Shown piece after piece: positions 24,539 to 31,872 of a stretch of DNA of 64,000 bases. The translations under genes and the position numbers were made by a program. Source of the DNA: Mycolicibacterium rufum (lineage in GTDB: Bacteria; Actinomycetota; Actinomycetes; Mycobacteriales; Mycobacteriaceae). The notes under the pieces are model-generated. The model saw only the letters and a list, made by a program, of their open reading frames with translations, made no database searches and was not told where the DNA came from. Each line of letters starts with the position of its first letter. Position 1 is the first letter of the stretch. Location: assembly GCF_022374875.2 (NCBI RefSeq), contig NZ_CP092427.2:5580001-5644000 (forward strand), written 5' to 3'.

Positions 24539-24961
24539 TCAGTCCGTGTAAATGCGTGGCTTCTTGCCGGGCATGTCGGGGGCCTGTGATTCGTCGGCGG
24601 TGAGGGCGTCGTAGCCGACGAACGTCGATTGGAAAAGTCCCTGGGCGGCTCGCGGGCCGAAGCTGAGTTGCCATGGCGACCGACCGCCGCCGACGACCAG
24701 CGGCGTCGGAAAGGCGATCGACAACGTCCCTGCCGGCGGCGCCAGCAGCTGCGCGATGAGCTCTTCATTCCCGTCCTGACGGATCGCGATGTCGAAGTAG
24801 GAAACGTCGCCCTGGTTGGACAGCTGGATGCTGCTGATGCAACACGTGCGACTCGGCTCATCGTCGAGAGTGGCGAAGGGGACGCCGGGACGCCATTCGT
24901 TGAACCACCAGAACGGCCGTTCTGGTCGATTGGGCCAGTGCGTGGTGCTGAGACCGCTCAT
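24539..24961 (-). CDS. Hypothetical protein
   Basis: A 140-residue protein of unknown family, Trp- and Pro-rich at the start (STTHWPNRPERPFWWFNEWRPG), with a CC pair in SRTCCISSIQL and beta-type segments such as GTLSIAFPTPLVVGGG. There is no signal peptide. ATG 24961 is 6 nt behind TAGCGT, suggesting a leaderless message and supporting the start. It sits at the edge of the accessory region, and the 256 nt between it and the gene ending at 24282 hold nothing I can support. Confidence 0.6.
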   Translation of the reverse strand: MSGLSTTHWPNRPERPFWWFNEWRPGVPFATLDDEPSRTCCISSIQLSNQGDVSYFDIAIRQDGNEELIAQLLAPPAGTLSIAFPTPLVVGGGRSPWQLSFGPRAAQGLFQSTFVGYDALTADESQAPDMPGKKPRIYTD

Positions 24962-24967
24962 GGTTCC

Positions 24968-24973
24968 ACGCTA
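24968..24973 (-). promoter_or_regulatory. -10 element TAGCGT of the hypothetical gene
   Basis: TAGCGT on the minus strand, then 6 nt, then ATG 24961, with no ribosome binding site. Confidence 0.45.
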
Positions 24974-25393
24974 TGCCGCGATACGGTCGCGCCGCAGATG
25001 AATCCGCGCCCCGGCCAACCTGGGTAAAACGTCACGGTGACGAAATGGCGAGGTTGGACGGGGAGGGGAAGCGGCGCAAAACGGCCTCGCCTCAGACCTT
25101 TTGAAGTTCGTCATCCCGGGCGTCAGTGGCTGGCGCGCCGCCTTGTGGGAGTGATGGCATGGGTGCCCGAGCGTGAATCCGACGGACTCGCGCGCGGAAA
25201 TGTGGGAGGTGGCGAGTGAGTGCCCATGGGTGGATGTGGCCAGCGTGTCGACGTCGCGGCCCGCCCTTGGCGGCATCGGCCCACGTCGGCGTTCTACCGA
25301 TAAGCCACATTATGTCAGGTTGGACCTATCGTAATGCCCTGCACTCCAAGGGGTCTCGCTTTGTTGGCGTCAGGAAGGTCGAGCCAGATCTGT
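24974..25393. other. Gene-poor stretch left of the RES remnant and IS element
   Basis: I see no convincing gene in about 420 nt. Short frames exist on both strands but lack ribosome binding sites, leaderless-type promoters or recognisable domains. Base composition is more mixed and AT-richer toward 25300-25390 than in flanking core genes, fitting an accessory region. The stretch lies directly downstream of the interrupted RES gene. Confidence 0.4.
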
Positions 25394-25451
25394 CTATAGA
25401 GGGCGGTTGAGGCTCTTGGCTGCCGCGACAACTGCTGGATGGTCGAGATTC
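25394..25451 (-). pseudogene. 3' remnant of the RES toxin gene, cut off by the IS element
   Basis: Read on the minus strand from the target duplication, this piece encodes DHPAVVAAAKSLNRPL then a stop. Joining it in frame to residue 168 of the RES gene at 26941, with one copy of the 8-bp duplication removed, gives LEYLNLDHPAVVAAAKSLNRPL, a typical RES-protein ending. It is therefore the displaced last 16 codons of the toxin gene. Confidence 0.85.
25444..25451. repeat. Target site duplication, left copy (CGAGATTC)
   Basis: CGAGATTC lies directly outside the left end of the IS element and is repeated exactly at 26940-26947. Eight bases is the usual duplication length for the IS256 family. Confidence 0.85.
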
Positions 25452-26939
25452 GGTCGCGTCCTGAAACCGGTGTAAATGGGGCCGGGCGTAGGTTCTGCTT
25501 CGAGACCTACCAAGTCATCGAAGAAAGGACCTACGCCCGTGCCTGCACGAGTATCCCCGACCGACCGTGTCCGCGCCAAGATCGACGAGCTGTTCGCCTC
25601 CGATCGTGAATTGCCCGAGATTCTGGAGGAGGTGGCCCGCCTTGGGGCGCAGTTGCTGATGCAGGCCGCGTTGGAGGCCGAGGTGACCGAGTTCCTCGGC
25701 CGTGATCGCTACCAGCGCACCGCAGCGGCACCGGGTGCGCAGCCGGGGTCACGCAACGGCTATCGGGCGGTGACGGTCAAGACCACTGCGGGTCCGGTCA
25801 CCTTGGAGCGTCCCAAGCTGCGCGGCACGACCGCTGCGTTCGCCTCGCGGCTGTTCGGCAAGAACGTCACCAAGACCAACGCGTTGGAGTCGCTGGTGAT
25901 CGCCTCATTCGTGCGTGGGCTGTCGGTGCGCGATGTTGAGGCCACCCTCGCTGATGCGCTCGGTGATCAGGCCGCGATCTCGAAATCGACTGTGTCGCAA
26001 GTATGTCAAGCAATCAAAACCGAGTACGACAGCTGGGCGGCCCGGCGCCTCGATGATGTCATGCTGGACTACCTGTTCCTGGATGCCTCGTTCTTCCGGA
26101 TGCATCCGGGCTCGCCGGCCGAGCCGGTCCTGGCCGCCTGGGGGATCACCACCGATGGCAAGCCGGTCTTCGTGGGCCTGGCCCCCGGCACCGGGGAGTC
26201 AACCGACGCCTGGGCTGATTTCCTGACCGATCTGCGCGACCGGGGCCTGACGTGTCCGCTGCTGGTCGTCTCCGATGGCGCTCGCGGCCTGATCGCTGCC
26301 ATCGAGCAGGTCTTCCCGCAAGCCCTGCGGCAACGATGCCTCATCCACCGGGTACGCAACGTCTTGGCCAAGATCCCGACCGGGATGCAAGCAGAGATCC
26401 GCGACGGCTACTGGGCCTGCTTTGACACCGATGAACTCAACACCGAACCCGGCCCGCGCCTGGTGGAGTCAGTCGATGCCCGCCTGACCGCGTTCGCCGA
26501 CCGCTACGCCGCCATCTACCCGGCGGCGATGAAGATCCTGACCACCGACCGCGAGGGCCTCACCGCCTATCTGCGGTTCCCAACCGAGCATCACCACCGC
26601 ATCCGGCATTCGAACTTCATCGAGCGCACCTTCGGCGAAACCCGCCGCCGCGCAAAGGTTATCGGCCGATTTCCCGGTGAGACCAGCTGCATCAGCATCG
26701 TCTGGGCCGTGCTCGACCGCGCATCGCGCGGCTGGCGCGGACTAACCATGACCCCCGCCGGACTGCGCCAGCTTCAAGACCTCCGCCGCAGCCTGCTGCA
26801 CCCGCCCCGACAACTGCGACCCCAGCACACCTCCGAGCCCGCCACCCACAGCACCGAAACTGTCAGCGCCACCGCGTAACATCACCCACCGAAGCAAGAA
26901 CCTGCGCCCGCCGATTTACACCGGAATCTGGACGCCACC
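25452..26939 (+). mobile_element. IS256-family insertion sequence (1488 bp)
   Basis: The element is bounded by 26-bp imperfect terminal inverted repeats, 25452-25477 and 26914-26939, with 22 of 26 positions matching; both start GGT-S-GCGTCC and end CCGGTGTAAAT. It carries a single transposase gene (25539-26879) and is flanked by the exact 8-bp duplication CGAGATTC. It is inserted in the minus-strand RES toxin gene, transposase pointing the opposite way. The intact duplication and complete transposase suggest recent, possibly still active, insertion. Confidence 0.9.
25539..26879 (+). CDS. IS256-family transposase
   Basis: A 446-residue mutator-type transposase. The DDE residues are visible: Asp in LDYLFLDASFFRMHPG, Asp in CPLLVVSDGARGLIAAIE, and Glu in HSNFIERTFGETRRRAKVIGRFPG; the Cys-x2-His element RCLIHRVRNVLAKIP lies between. 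The N-terminus (ARLGAQLLMQAALEAEVTEFLGR) is family-typical. GTG 25539 is chosen because it starts at the family-like PARVSPTDRVRAKIDELF; AGAAAGGACC precedes it. It is complete, with no frameshift. Confidence 0.93.
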   Translation: MPARVSPTDRVRAKIDELFASDRELPEILEEVARLGAQLLMQAALEAEVTEFLGRDRYQRTAAAPGAQPGSRNGYRAVTVKTTAGPVTLERPKLRGTTAAFASRLFGKNVTKTNALESLVIASFVRGLSVRDVEATLADALGDQAAISKSTVSQVCQAIKTEYDSWAARRLDDVMLDYLFLDASFFRMHPGSPAEPVLAAWGITTDGKPVFVGLAPGTGESTDAWADFLTDLRDRGLTCPLLVVSDGARGLIAAIEQVFPQALRQRCLIHRVRNVLAKIPTGMQAEIRDGYWACFDTDELNTEPGPRLVESVDARLTAFADRYAAIYPAAMKILTTDREGLTAYLRFPTEHHHRIRHSNFIERTFGETRRRAKVIGRFPGETSCISIVWAVLDRASRGWRGLTMTPAGLRQLQDLRRSLLHPPRQLRPQHTSEPATHSTETVSATA

Positions 26940-27444
26940 CGAGATTCAGATACTCGAGTTCGACAAGCTTCGGTCGTTCCCAGCTGGCGACGACAGTCCA
27001 CGCCGGCCGGTGGAAGGACCACCACTGCACCGCCTGCCACTTTCGGTCATCGATGGCAGGAGAACGCTGCAGCCAGATCCGGTGTGCCCACTCTGAAGTG
27101 ACTGCCAGGTTGCGAGTGACGATTTGTGTCGGTCGAAGCCCTAGCTCTACCAGGCGGTGCGGATCATCGAGGTCGCAAATGCGCAGATCGTCGGGCAGTT
27201 CATACAGCCCGAGCGTCCTCCGTGCACCGGGTACTGCCGGAAAATCGAACATTGAGTCGGTCCAGCGCGACAGGTTGCCGAACGCCTCGCCGCACGCGGC
27301 TTCGGGTTGGCGGGCCACGTACCACACGTAATAGTCGGGGTGGTCAGCCCGGCCACCGCGCTGCGGGCGGTGTTCATAGAGAGGGTGCCCCGGCTCGCCG
27401 AGCGGAGCCGCTTCAAGGTAGGGAAAGACGCGATATACCAGCAC
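26863..27444 (-). CDS. RES-domain toxin (NAD+-consuming type), 3' end replaced by IS sequence
   Basis: Residues 1-168 are a RES domain: VYRVFPYLEA, RADHPDYYVWYVARQPEAACGEAFGNLSRW and LGLYELPDDLRICDLDDPHRLVELGLRP. RES toxins degrade NAD+ and are neutralised by Xre/ParS-type antitoxins, encoded immediately upstream here (TGA followed directly by GTG). From residue 169 the frame runs into the IS element and adds a foreign 25-residue tail in place of the native last 16 residues. Whether this variant is still toxic is uncertain; loss of the C-terminal helix would be expected to weaken it. Confidence 0.8.
   Translation of the reverse strand: MLVYRVFPYLEAAPLGEPGHPLYEHRPQRGGRADHPDYYVWYVARQPEAACGEAFGNLSRWTDSMFDFPAVPGARRTLGLYELPDDLRICDLDDPHRLVELGLRPTQIVTRNLAVTSEWAHRIWLQRSPAIDDRKWQAVQWWSFHRPAWTVVASWERPKLVELEYLNLGWRPDSGVNRRAQVLASVGDVTRWR
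26940..26947. repeat. Target site duplication, right copy (CGAGATTC)
   Basis: Exact copy of 25444-25451, immediately outside the right inverted repeat of the IS256-family element. Confidence 0.85.
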
Positions 27445-27903
27445 TCACGCCGCCCCGCCCCACATCTCTGCGTCAAGCGCCTGAAGGACGCGAGAGGCTC
27501 CTTCGGTTCTGAGAACATCAAGCGGTCGGGCTCCCCCGAGGAAAGCGTTAGCGCTCTCCATCCATATGCGCGCTGGTTCGCCACCCCACACCAAGCGAGC
27601 GCGCGAATACACATGTTCCAGATCGATCAGCGCCGGAGCTGCGGCGGGGCCAGGACGCTCTTCGCCTGAAGCCCATCGGGAGGTCTGCGATGGGCTGACG
27701 CCGATCAACTTGGCTAGCTGTGCACGCGAGAACACGTTCGCGAGGTAGAGGACCCGCTGTTCCGACAAGGGATCATCAGCCGCCACCCGGGCCTTCCGGA
27801 CCCCGACTACGGCCGCCTTTGTTGTGGGTGCCCGCTTCACCGGAGCTCTGGCGGCCACCTTCTTCGACGCACTCTTGGCGCCGCCGGCCTTCTGTGTAGC
27901 CAT
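27445..27903 (-). CDS. Xre/MbcA/ParS-type antitoxin of the RES pair
   Basis: A 152-residue protein. The N-terminal 40 residues are Lys/Ala-rich and basic (KKVAARAPVKRAPTTKAAVVG). A helix-turn-helix follows (SRAQLAKLIGVSPSQTSRWASGEERPG), then a C-terminal toxin-binding domain with WMESANAFLGGARPLDVLRTEGASRVLQALD, the usual MbcA/ParS ending. It should bind and block the RES toxin and repress the operon. Its stop is directly followed by the toxin GTG. ATG 27903 lies 6 nt behind TAGGAT, so the operon is probably leaderless. Confidence 0.85.
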   Translation of the reverse strand: MATQKAGGAKSASKKVAARAPVKRAPTTKAAVVGVRKARVAADDPLSEQRVLYLANVFSRAQLAKLIGVSPSQTSRWASGEERPGPAAAPALIDLEHVYSRARLVWGGEPARIWMESANAFLGGARPLDVLRTEGASRVLQALDAEMWGGAA

Positions 27904-27909
27904 GTCGTC

Positions 27910-27915
27910 ATCCTA
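27910..27915 (-). promoter_or_regulatory. -10 element TAGGAT of the antitoxin-toxin operon
   Basis: TAGGAT on the minus strand, 6 nt, then ATG 27903. GGAT could also act as a weak ribosome binding site, so the leaderless reading is likely but not exclusive. Confidence 0.4.
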
Positions 27916-27942
27916 CCCAAGTTCTTTCGTGGGCTGCTCCCC

Positions 27943-28062
27943 CTAAATGCTGAGGACGATTCGACCCGGGACTGAGCGGGATTCGAGCTGCTCATAGGCC
28001 TCGCCCGCTTTCGACAACGGCATCTTCTCGACATAGAGCCGGAGGCGGCTGGGTCGAATCAT
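27943..28062 (-). pseudogene. C-terminal remnant of a zinc-type/quinone dehydrogenase gene
   Basis: The minus strand encodes 39 codons ending LYVEKMPLSKAGEAYEQLES then SVPGRIVLSI and a stop, which matches the C-terminal end of MDR-superfamily alcohol dehydrogenases (usual form: PLE-AxEAYERM-GKARFRVVL). The remainder of the roughly 340-residue gene is missing and an in-frame stop lies just upstream of the fragment. It marks a deletion or rearrangement beside the toxin-antitoxin genes. Confidence 0.6.
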
Positions 28063-28090
28063 CTACCGGGTCGGCGGCCTCCGCGGCTTC

Positions 28091-28138
28091 TAACACACTG
28101 TGCTACCTTAGTGTCCGAAGCGCTAACACACTGTACTA
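28091..28138. promoter_or_regulatory. Two TetR-like operators upstream of the CPBP gene
   Basis: TAACACACTGTGCTA (28091-28105) and TAACACACTGTACTA (28124-28138) are near-identical direct copies 33 bp apart, about three helical turns. Each is itself a pseudo-palindrome (TA-CACA-N-TGTG-TA in the first). This is the layout of a double TetR-family operator, yet no TetR gene is adjacent. They lie 104-151 nt before the CPBP start codon at 28242. The rest of the 338-nt gap holds only the dehydrogenase remnant. Confidence 0.6.
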
Positions 28139-28241
28139 GCGCACCGACGACTCGCGCCCGGTAGCGGTTCGCACCAACGCGGATGCACACCCGGTGTCGC
28201 TGTCGGGAACCGGCGATCGTCCGCCACAGATCAAGGAGAAC

Positions 28242-29210
28242 ATGATGAAGGGCACCGCCTCGCCATGGATCTTGCGAGGAGATGATTCCGCGCAGACGCT
28301 GCGGGTCCCGGCCGGCGTGGAGTATCACCGCGTCTATGCGGGAGCGCGTCACGGCATTCTGCGTGGTGTCGTGGCCATCGTGCTGCTGATGATCGGGTTG
28401 ATCGGCTTGGCAATGCTTTTCGACGGTGTGTCAGTACTCCTCGATCGTGAGTTGTTCGGGCGCTCAGGTCCCTCGACGCCGTCGAAGCAGGCAGCTGGCG
28501 CGTTGGCGTTGGCCGCTCTGATCCCCTACTGCATGCTGCTGCAGCGTGTGCTCTTCGGTGTGCCGCCCGGGTCGTTGCACTCTGTCGCGGGCCGCTTCCG
28601 CTACGGAGTCTTCGGCCGGGCGCTGCTCGTGTTCGGACCACCGCTGCTGATCGTGGTGTCTCTCAGTGTTGGTGATGCGGGCGGCGCCGTGGCGTGGTCG
28701 CCTGCGGACCTCGTGGCGTTCTTCGTCATCGGCATGGTGCTCACCCCGCTCGCTGCGGCCGGCGAAGAATATGGCTTCAGGGGGTTGATGTTTCGCGTAC
28801 TCGGCAGCTGGACGCCGGGGCCGCGTTCTGGCGCGGTCCTCGGAATCGTGGTGACGACGGTTCTGTTCACGCTCGCACATGGCACGCTCGATCCGTACCT
28901 GGTGGCGTCATACCTGGTGTTGTTCTCGTCGACGGCGATCGTCACCTGGCGCACCGGCGGCCTCGAGGTAGCCGTCGTCCTTCACGGTGTCTACAACATG
29001 TCGTTCCTCGTGCTCGCCACGACGTTGCACGTTGACGTCGGCGCCCAGCTGGCGAGCCGCGGTGATGCGGTCGGCTCGATGGTGAACCTGGTGCCCAGCG
29101 CCGCGTTGGTTCTGATCATCGCGATCGTCTGGTGGATGACTCGCGCATGCGGGCCCGCGCGCACGCCCTCGGCCGACTCGGCCGACTCGGCCGAGCGGCT
29201 CGAGCAGTGA
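28242..29210 (+). CDS. CPBP family intramembrane metalloprotease
   Basis: A 322-residue membrane protein with about eight hydrophobic segments. The Abi/CPBP motifs are present: EEYGFRGLMFR (EExxxR, glutamates for metal), FTLAHGTLDPY (His) and VVLHGVYNMSF (His). Family members are intramembrane proteases like Rce1 or bacteriocin-immunity proteins. AAGGAG lies 5 nt before ATG 28242. The C-terminus ends in a short DNA repeat encoding SADSADSAE. It overlaps the next gene as GTGA, and the pair is probably controlled by the double operator upstream. Confidence 0.88.
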   Translation: MMKGTASPWILRGDDSAQTLRVPAGVEYHRVYAGARHGILRGVVAIVLLMIGLIGLAMLFDGVSVLLDRELFGRSGPSTPSKQAAGALALAALIPYCMLLQRVLFGVPPGSLHSVAGRFRYGVFGRALLVFGPPLLIVVSLSVGDAGGAVAWSPADLVAFFVIGMVLTPLAAAGEEYGFRGLMFRVLGSWTPGPRSGAVLGIVVTTVLFTLAHGTLDPYLVASYLVLFSSTAIVTWRTGGLEVAVVLHGVYNMSFLVLATTLHVDVGAQLASRGDAVGSMVNLVPSAALVLIIAIVWWMTRACGPARTPSADSADSAERLEQ

Positions 29211-29860
29211 GCCCGCGCTGGAACGAGCGTCGGATGGCCCGCCGTGTGAAGCCAGGTGATGGGCGCGCGCTCAAACCCTTCCGCTGGTGGCAGATGACGC
29301 GACGCTCGTTGATGTCGATCGCGCTCCGAGTGGACGGCCGAGATGTCCTGCACACCATCGAGGTCAAACACGGTGGCGACGCGCAGACAGGCGTCGTCCG
29401 GGCCGGTCTCTACGTGGACGGGCGGCTCCGGGCGCAGTCCAGAGTTCCCGCTCGCTTTCCCGTCGCGCACGGCCACATCGAGGTCCGCACCAGCCAAGTC
29501 CGCCTACGCCGTTGCCACTTCGTCTCGCGCGACGGCACGGAGCGACGCCTCGATCCAGATCCCAAGTCCGCTGAGGGGCGGCGAATCCGCTTCGCGCTCG
29601 AGCGTCCCGTCGCAAGTGCCATCCTCAGTGCGATGTCGGTGCTCATGCTCGTCATCGGAATAGGACTCAACATGCTGCAGGCCGTAGAGCCGATCTCCCG
29701 AATTCCTCTCATCGCCGGTAACTTTGGCGTCTTCGAATCGCCCTTGCATCTCCCGGTGTGGCTGAATGTCGCGTTGGGATTCGGCGCGGTGATCGGCGCG
29801 GTGGAACGTGCCATGCACTTGCGCTATCACTGGCTGCTCGATGGAGGCGCCGGCACATGA
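29207..29860 (+). CDS. Membrane-anchored hypothetical protein coupled to the CPBP protease
   Basis: A 217-residue protein. The first 125 residues are soluble and basic: RWWQMTRRSLMSIALRVDG, TIEVKHGGDAQTGVVRAGLYVDGR, VRLRRCHFVSRDGTERRLDPDP. Two hydrophobic segments follow (about 140-165 and 180-200). The family is unknown to me, but the combination with an upstream CPBP gene suggests a partner or substrate. The GTG start overlaps the CPBP stop by 4 nt, so translation is coupled; longer upstream frames are not supported. Confidence 0.7.
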   Translation: MSPRWNERRMARRVKPGDGRALKPFRWWQMTRRSLMSIALRVDGRDVLHTIEVKHGGDAQTGVVRAGLYVDGRLRAQSRVPARFPVAHGHIEVRTSQVRLRRCHFVSRDGTERRLDPDPKSAEGRRIRFALERPVASAILSAMSVLMLVIGIGLNMLQAVEPISRIPLIAGNFGVFESPLHLPVWLNVALGFGAVIGAVERAMHLRYHWLLDGGAGT

Positions 29861-29961
29861 TCCGGTTCTTGCTTTCTCATGACGACCAGATTGCGATGCG
29901 CACGCTGGCAGCAAAGCACATGCATGCTGCGTTCCGAACAGCGCGTCGGATCGGACACCTG

Positions 29962-30210
29962 CTACCAGGTGGTGCCGTCAAGCCCAGGAATCACGCACCG
30001 CCCGTCCGCGGCCACGCGACCGATCAACATGCCGTCGTAGCCAGTGCAAGATGAGTTGAGCGGCTCGCAGGTATTGATCGTCGTGATCACCTTGCCGGCG
30101 CCACATGAGGTCCCTGGAGCTGGAGGTTCGGCAGCGGCCACGGCACTACTGAAACCGACCGCCAGCATCGCTGCGGACGTGACGACGAGCGAGCGGGTCA
30201 CGGACAACAT
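29962..30210 (-). CDS. Small secreted Cys-containing protein
   Basis: An 82-residue precursor with a clear signal peptide (SLVVTSAAMLAVGFSSAVAA, cleavage near AVAAA-EPP). The mature part has about 53 residues with four Cys (SCGAGK, NTCEP, SSCTGY, GRCVIPG) that could form two disulfides. Mycobacteria secrete many small proteins of this layout; I know no function. GGAGG lies 8 nt before ATG 30210. It is isolated on the minus strand at the right edge of the accessory region. Confidence 0.75.
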   Translation of the reverse strand: MLSVTRSLVVTSAAMLAVGFSSAVAAAEPPAPGTSCGAGKVITTINTCEPLNSSCTGYDGMLIGRVAADGRCVIPGLDGTTW

Positions 30211-30315
30211 GATCGGTACCTCCCTGGCGATGGCCCCGACGTGCATTGATGCTACGCCAGGATCGGTCGACCGCGGCTGTGCTGGAACGGAGGGCGGTCG
30301 ATGCGACGCGGGCAC

Positions 30316-30462
30316 TCACTCCGGCTTGTCGTCGTCACGGTGCGCGGCTTCGATGACCTCGGGCGACGCGGGCTTCGCCAGCCAGGCTCGTATTCGCAGC
30401 AACCCGCCGGCAACAGCACCAACTGCGAACACCGCGACGACGATCCACACTGCAGACGACAT
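30316..30462 (-). CDS. Small single-pass membrane protein (48 aa)
   Basis: A 48-residue frame begins MSSAVWIVVAVFAVGAVAGG, one membrane segment, then LLRIRAWLAKPASPEVIEAA and an acidic-basic tail HRDDDKPE. The hydrophobic helix, positive residues after it and mycobacterial codon use argue for a real micro-protein, though no strong ribosome binding site is visible. Function unknown. Confidence 0.45.
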   Translation of the reverse strand: MSSAVWIVVAVFAVGAVAGGLLRIRAWLAKPASPEVIEAAHRDDDKPE

Positions 30463-30534
30463 AGAACAAGTGTCCACCCGGCCGCAAGGCTCGCCGACCG
30501 CGCACTGGGCACGACCGGCGAGCAGAGGGACAGA

Positions 30535-30891
30535 TCAGTTCGCGGGCGGCTCGTACAGTTGCAGATCGTTGCCTTCGGAGTCCTTGAACGAGGCGATGCG
30601 ACCCCAGGGATGGTCGCTGATGTCACCGACGAAGGACACACCTTCGCCCTGCAGTCGAGAGACCTCGTCATCGAGACCGCCGTCCGGCTGGAACGTCAGC
30701 AGTGCGCCGCCACCGCCGTCCGCCCCGGACGATTCACGAGCATTCAGGCCGACCATCAATCCGTTGGCATCCAACTCAGACCATTCGTCCGTCTCTTTCT
30801 TCACCTCGAGACCCAGTGTCTTCCCGTAGAAACCCAACGCCCGCTTCATGTCCTTGACCGGTAGCCACACCGTTGCCACGCCTGACGCCAT
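30535..30891 (-). CDS. VOC/glyoxalase family protein
   Basis: A 118-residue single-domain VOC protein: ASGVATVWLPVKDMKRALGFYGKTLGL at the start, TDEWSELDANGLMVGLNARE in the middle, and VGDISDHPWGRIASFKDSEGNDLQLYEPP at the end with the His and Glu usual for metal binding. Its target is unknown. GAGGAA precedes ATG 30891; the longer frame to 30987 has no family-like N-terminus. It is divergent from the alpha/beta hydrolase at 31030. Confidence 0.82.
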   Translation of the reverse strand: MASGVATVWLPVKDMKRALGFYGKTLGLEVKKETDEWSELDANGLMVGLNARESSGADGGGGALLTFQPDGGLDDEVSRLQGEGVSFVGDISDHPWGRIASFKDSEGNDLQLYEPPAN

Positions 30892-31029
30892 TTCCTCGCA
30901 CCTCCATCTCCGATGTTGCCGAACGACAGTGCGATACCCCGTGACGTCGTCTTGAGTCCTGCGAATTGTGACGTCTCGGTGGACCAACCCCGGCGATGAG
31001 TTTTCTCCGCTGAAGGGGTCAACTCCCCC

Positions 31030-31872
31030 ATGACCACTACAGACGACCTCGTGTCCCGCTCACTCGACGTCCCCGGCGCTCGCCTGCACTACGAGATCCG
31101 CGGCTCCGGGCCGCTCCTGCTCATCGTCGGCTCGCCGATGACGGCCGCCGAGTTCGCTCCCCTGGCTCAGGCCATGGCCGATGACCACACCGTCGTCACC
31201 TACGACCCACGCGGCTTCGGGAGCAGTCCCGTCGACGATCCCGACAGCCCGTCGAACCCCGACCTGCGCGCCGACGACGTCGCGGCCATCCTCGACGATC
31301 TCGGCGCGACGTCGGCGGACGTGTTCGGGTCCAGCGGAGGGGCCGTCACCGGTCTCGCGTTGGTGGCCCGGCACCCGGGCCGTGTGCGCACGTTGATCGC
31401 GCACGAGCCGCCACTGCTGGAACTGCTCCCCGACGCCGAGGAACAGCGAGCGGCAACCCAGGACATCACCGATACGTTCCTCTCCGACGGGTTGCACGCG
31501 GCGTGGATGAAGTTCATGGTCAACGCGGGCTTCGACCTGGCCGCCGGTGGCCCCGATCCTGCCGAGCAACCCGAGTCGCAGGGCGAACAGATGAACCCGG
31601 AACGCGAACTCGCCGAGGGCGCCCGCTTCTTTCTGCACGACCTGGCGCCGACGACGCAGTACGTGCCCGACGTCGACGCGCTGCGGACATCCACGTCACG
31701 CATCGTGATCGGGCTCGGCGCCGACTCCGGCCATCTGCTGACCCACCGGACGTCCGTTGCCGTCGCCGAGCGACTCGGCGTGAAGACCACCGAGTTCCCC
31801 GGTGATCACGGTGGATTCATGGGCGCACCAGGCGAATTCGCCCGTCGTCTGCGTGAGGTGCTCGCGGACTGA
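31030..31872 (+). CDS. Alpha/beta hydrolase
   Basis: A 280-residue alpha/beta hydrolase: GSGPLLLIVGSPM (oxyanion region, without the usual HG), YDPRGFGSS, the nucleophile elbow DVFGSSGGAVTGLALVARHPG, and a late FPGDHGGFMGAPGEFA with the catalytic His. Members are esterases, lactonases or epoxide-type hydrolases; substrate open. It ends in a 56-nt tail-to-tail overlap with the DJ-1 family gene on the other strand. Confidence 0.85.
   Translation: MTTTDDLVSRSLDVPGARLHYEIRGSGPLLLIVGSPMTAAEFAPLAQAMADDHTVVTYDPRGFGSSPVDDPDSPSNPDLRADDVAAILDDLGATSADVFGSSGGAVTGLALVARHPGRVRTLIAHEPPLLELLPDAEEQRAATQDITDTFLSDGLHAAWMKFMVNAGFDLAAGGPDPAEQPESQGEQMNPERELAEGARFFLHDLAPTTQYVPDVDALRTSTSRIVIGLGADSGHLLTHRTSVAVAERLGVKTTEFPGDHGGFMGAPGEFARRLREVLAD

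Noticed and set aside
25467..26924. IS boundaries placed at the strong CCGGTGTAAAT repeat
   Set aside because: With these ends no target duplication exists. Moving each end 15 bp outward keeps the inverted match (22 of 26) and reveals the exact CGAGATTC duplication that restores the RES reading frame.
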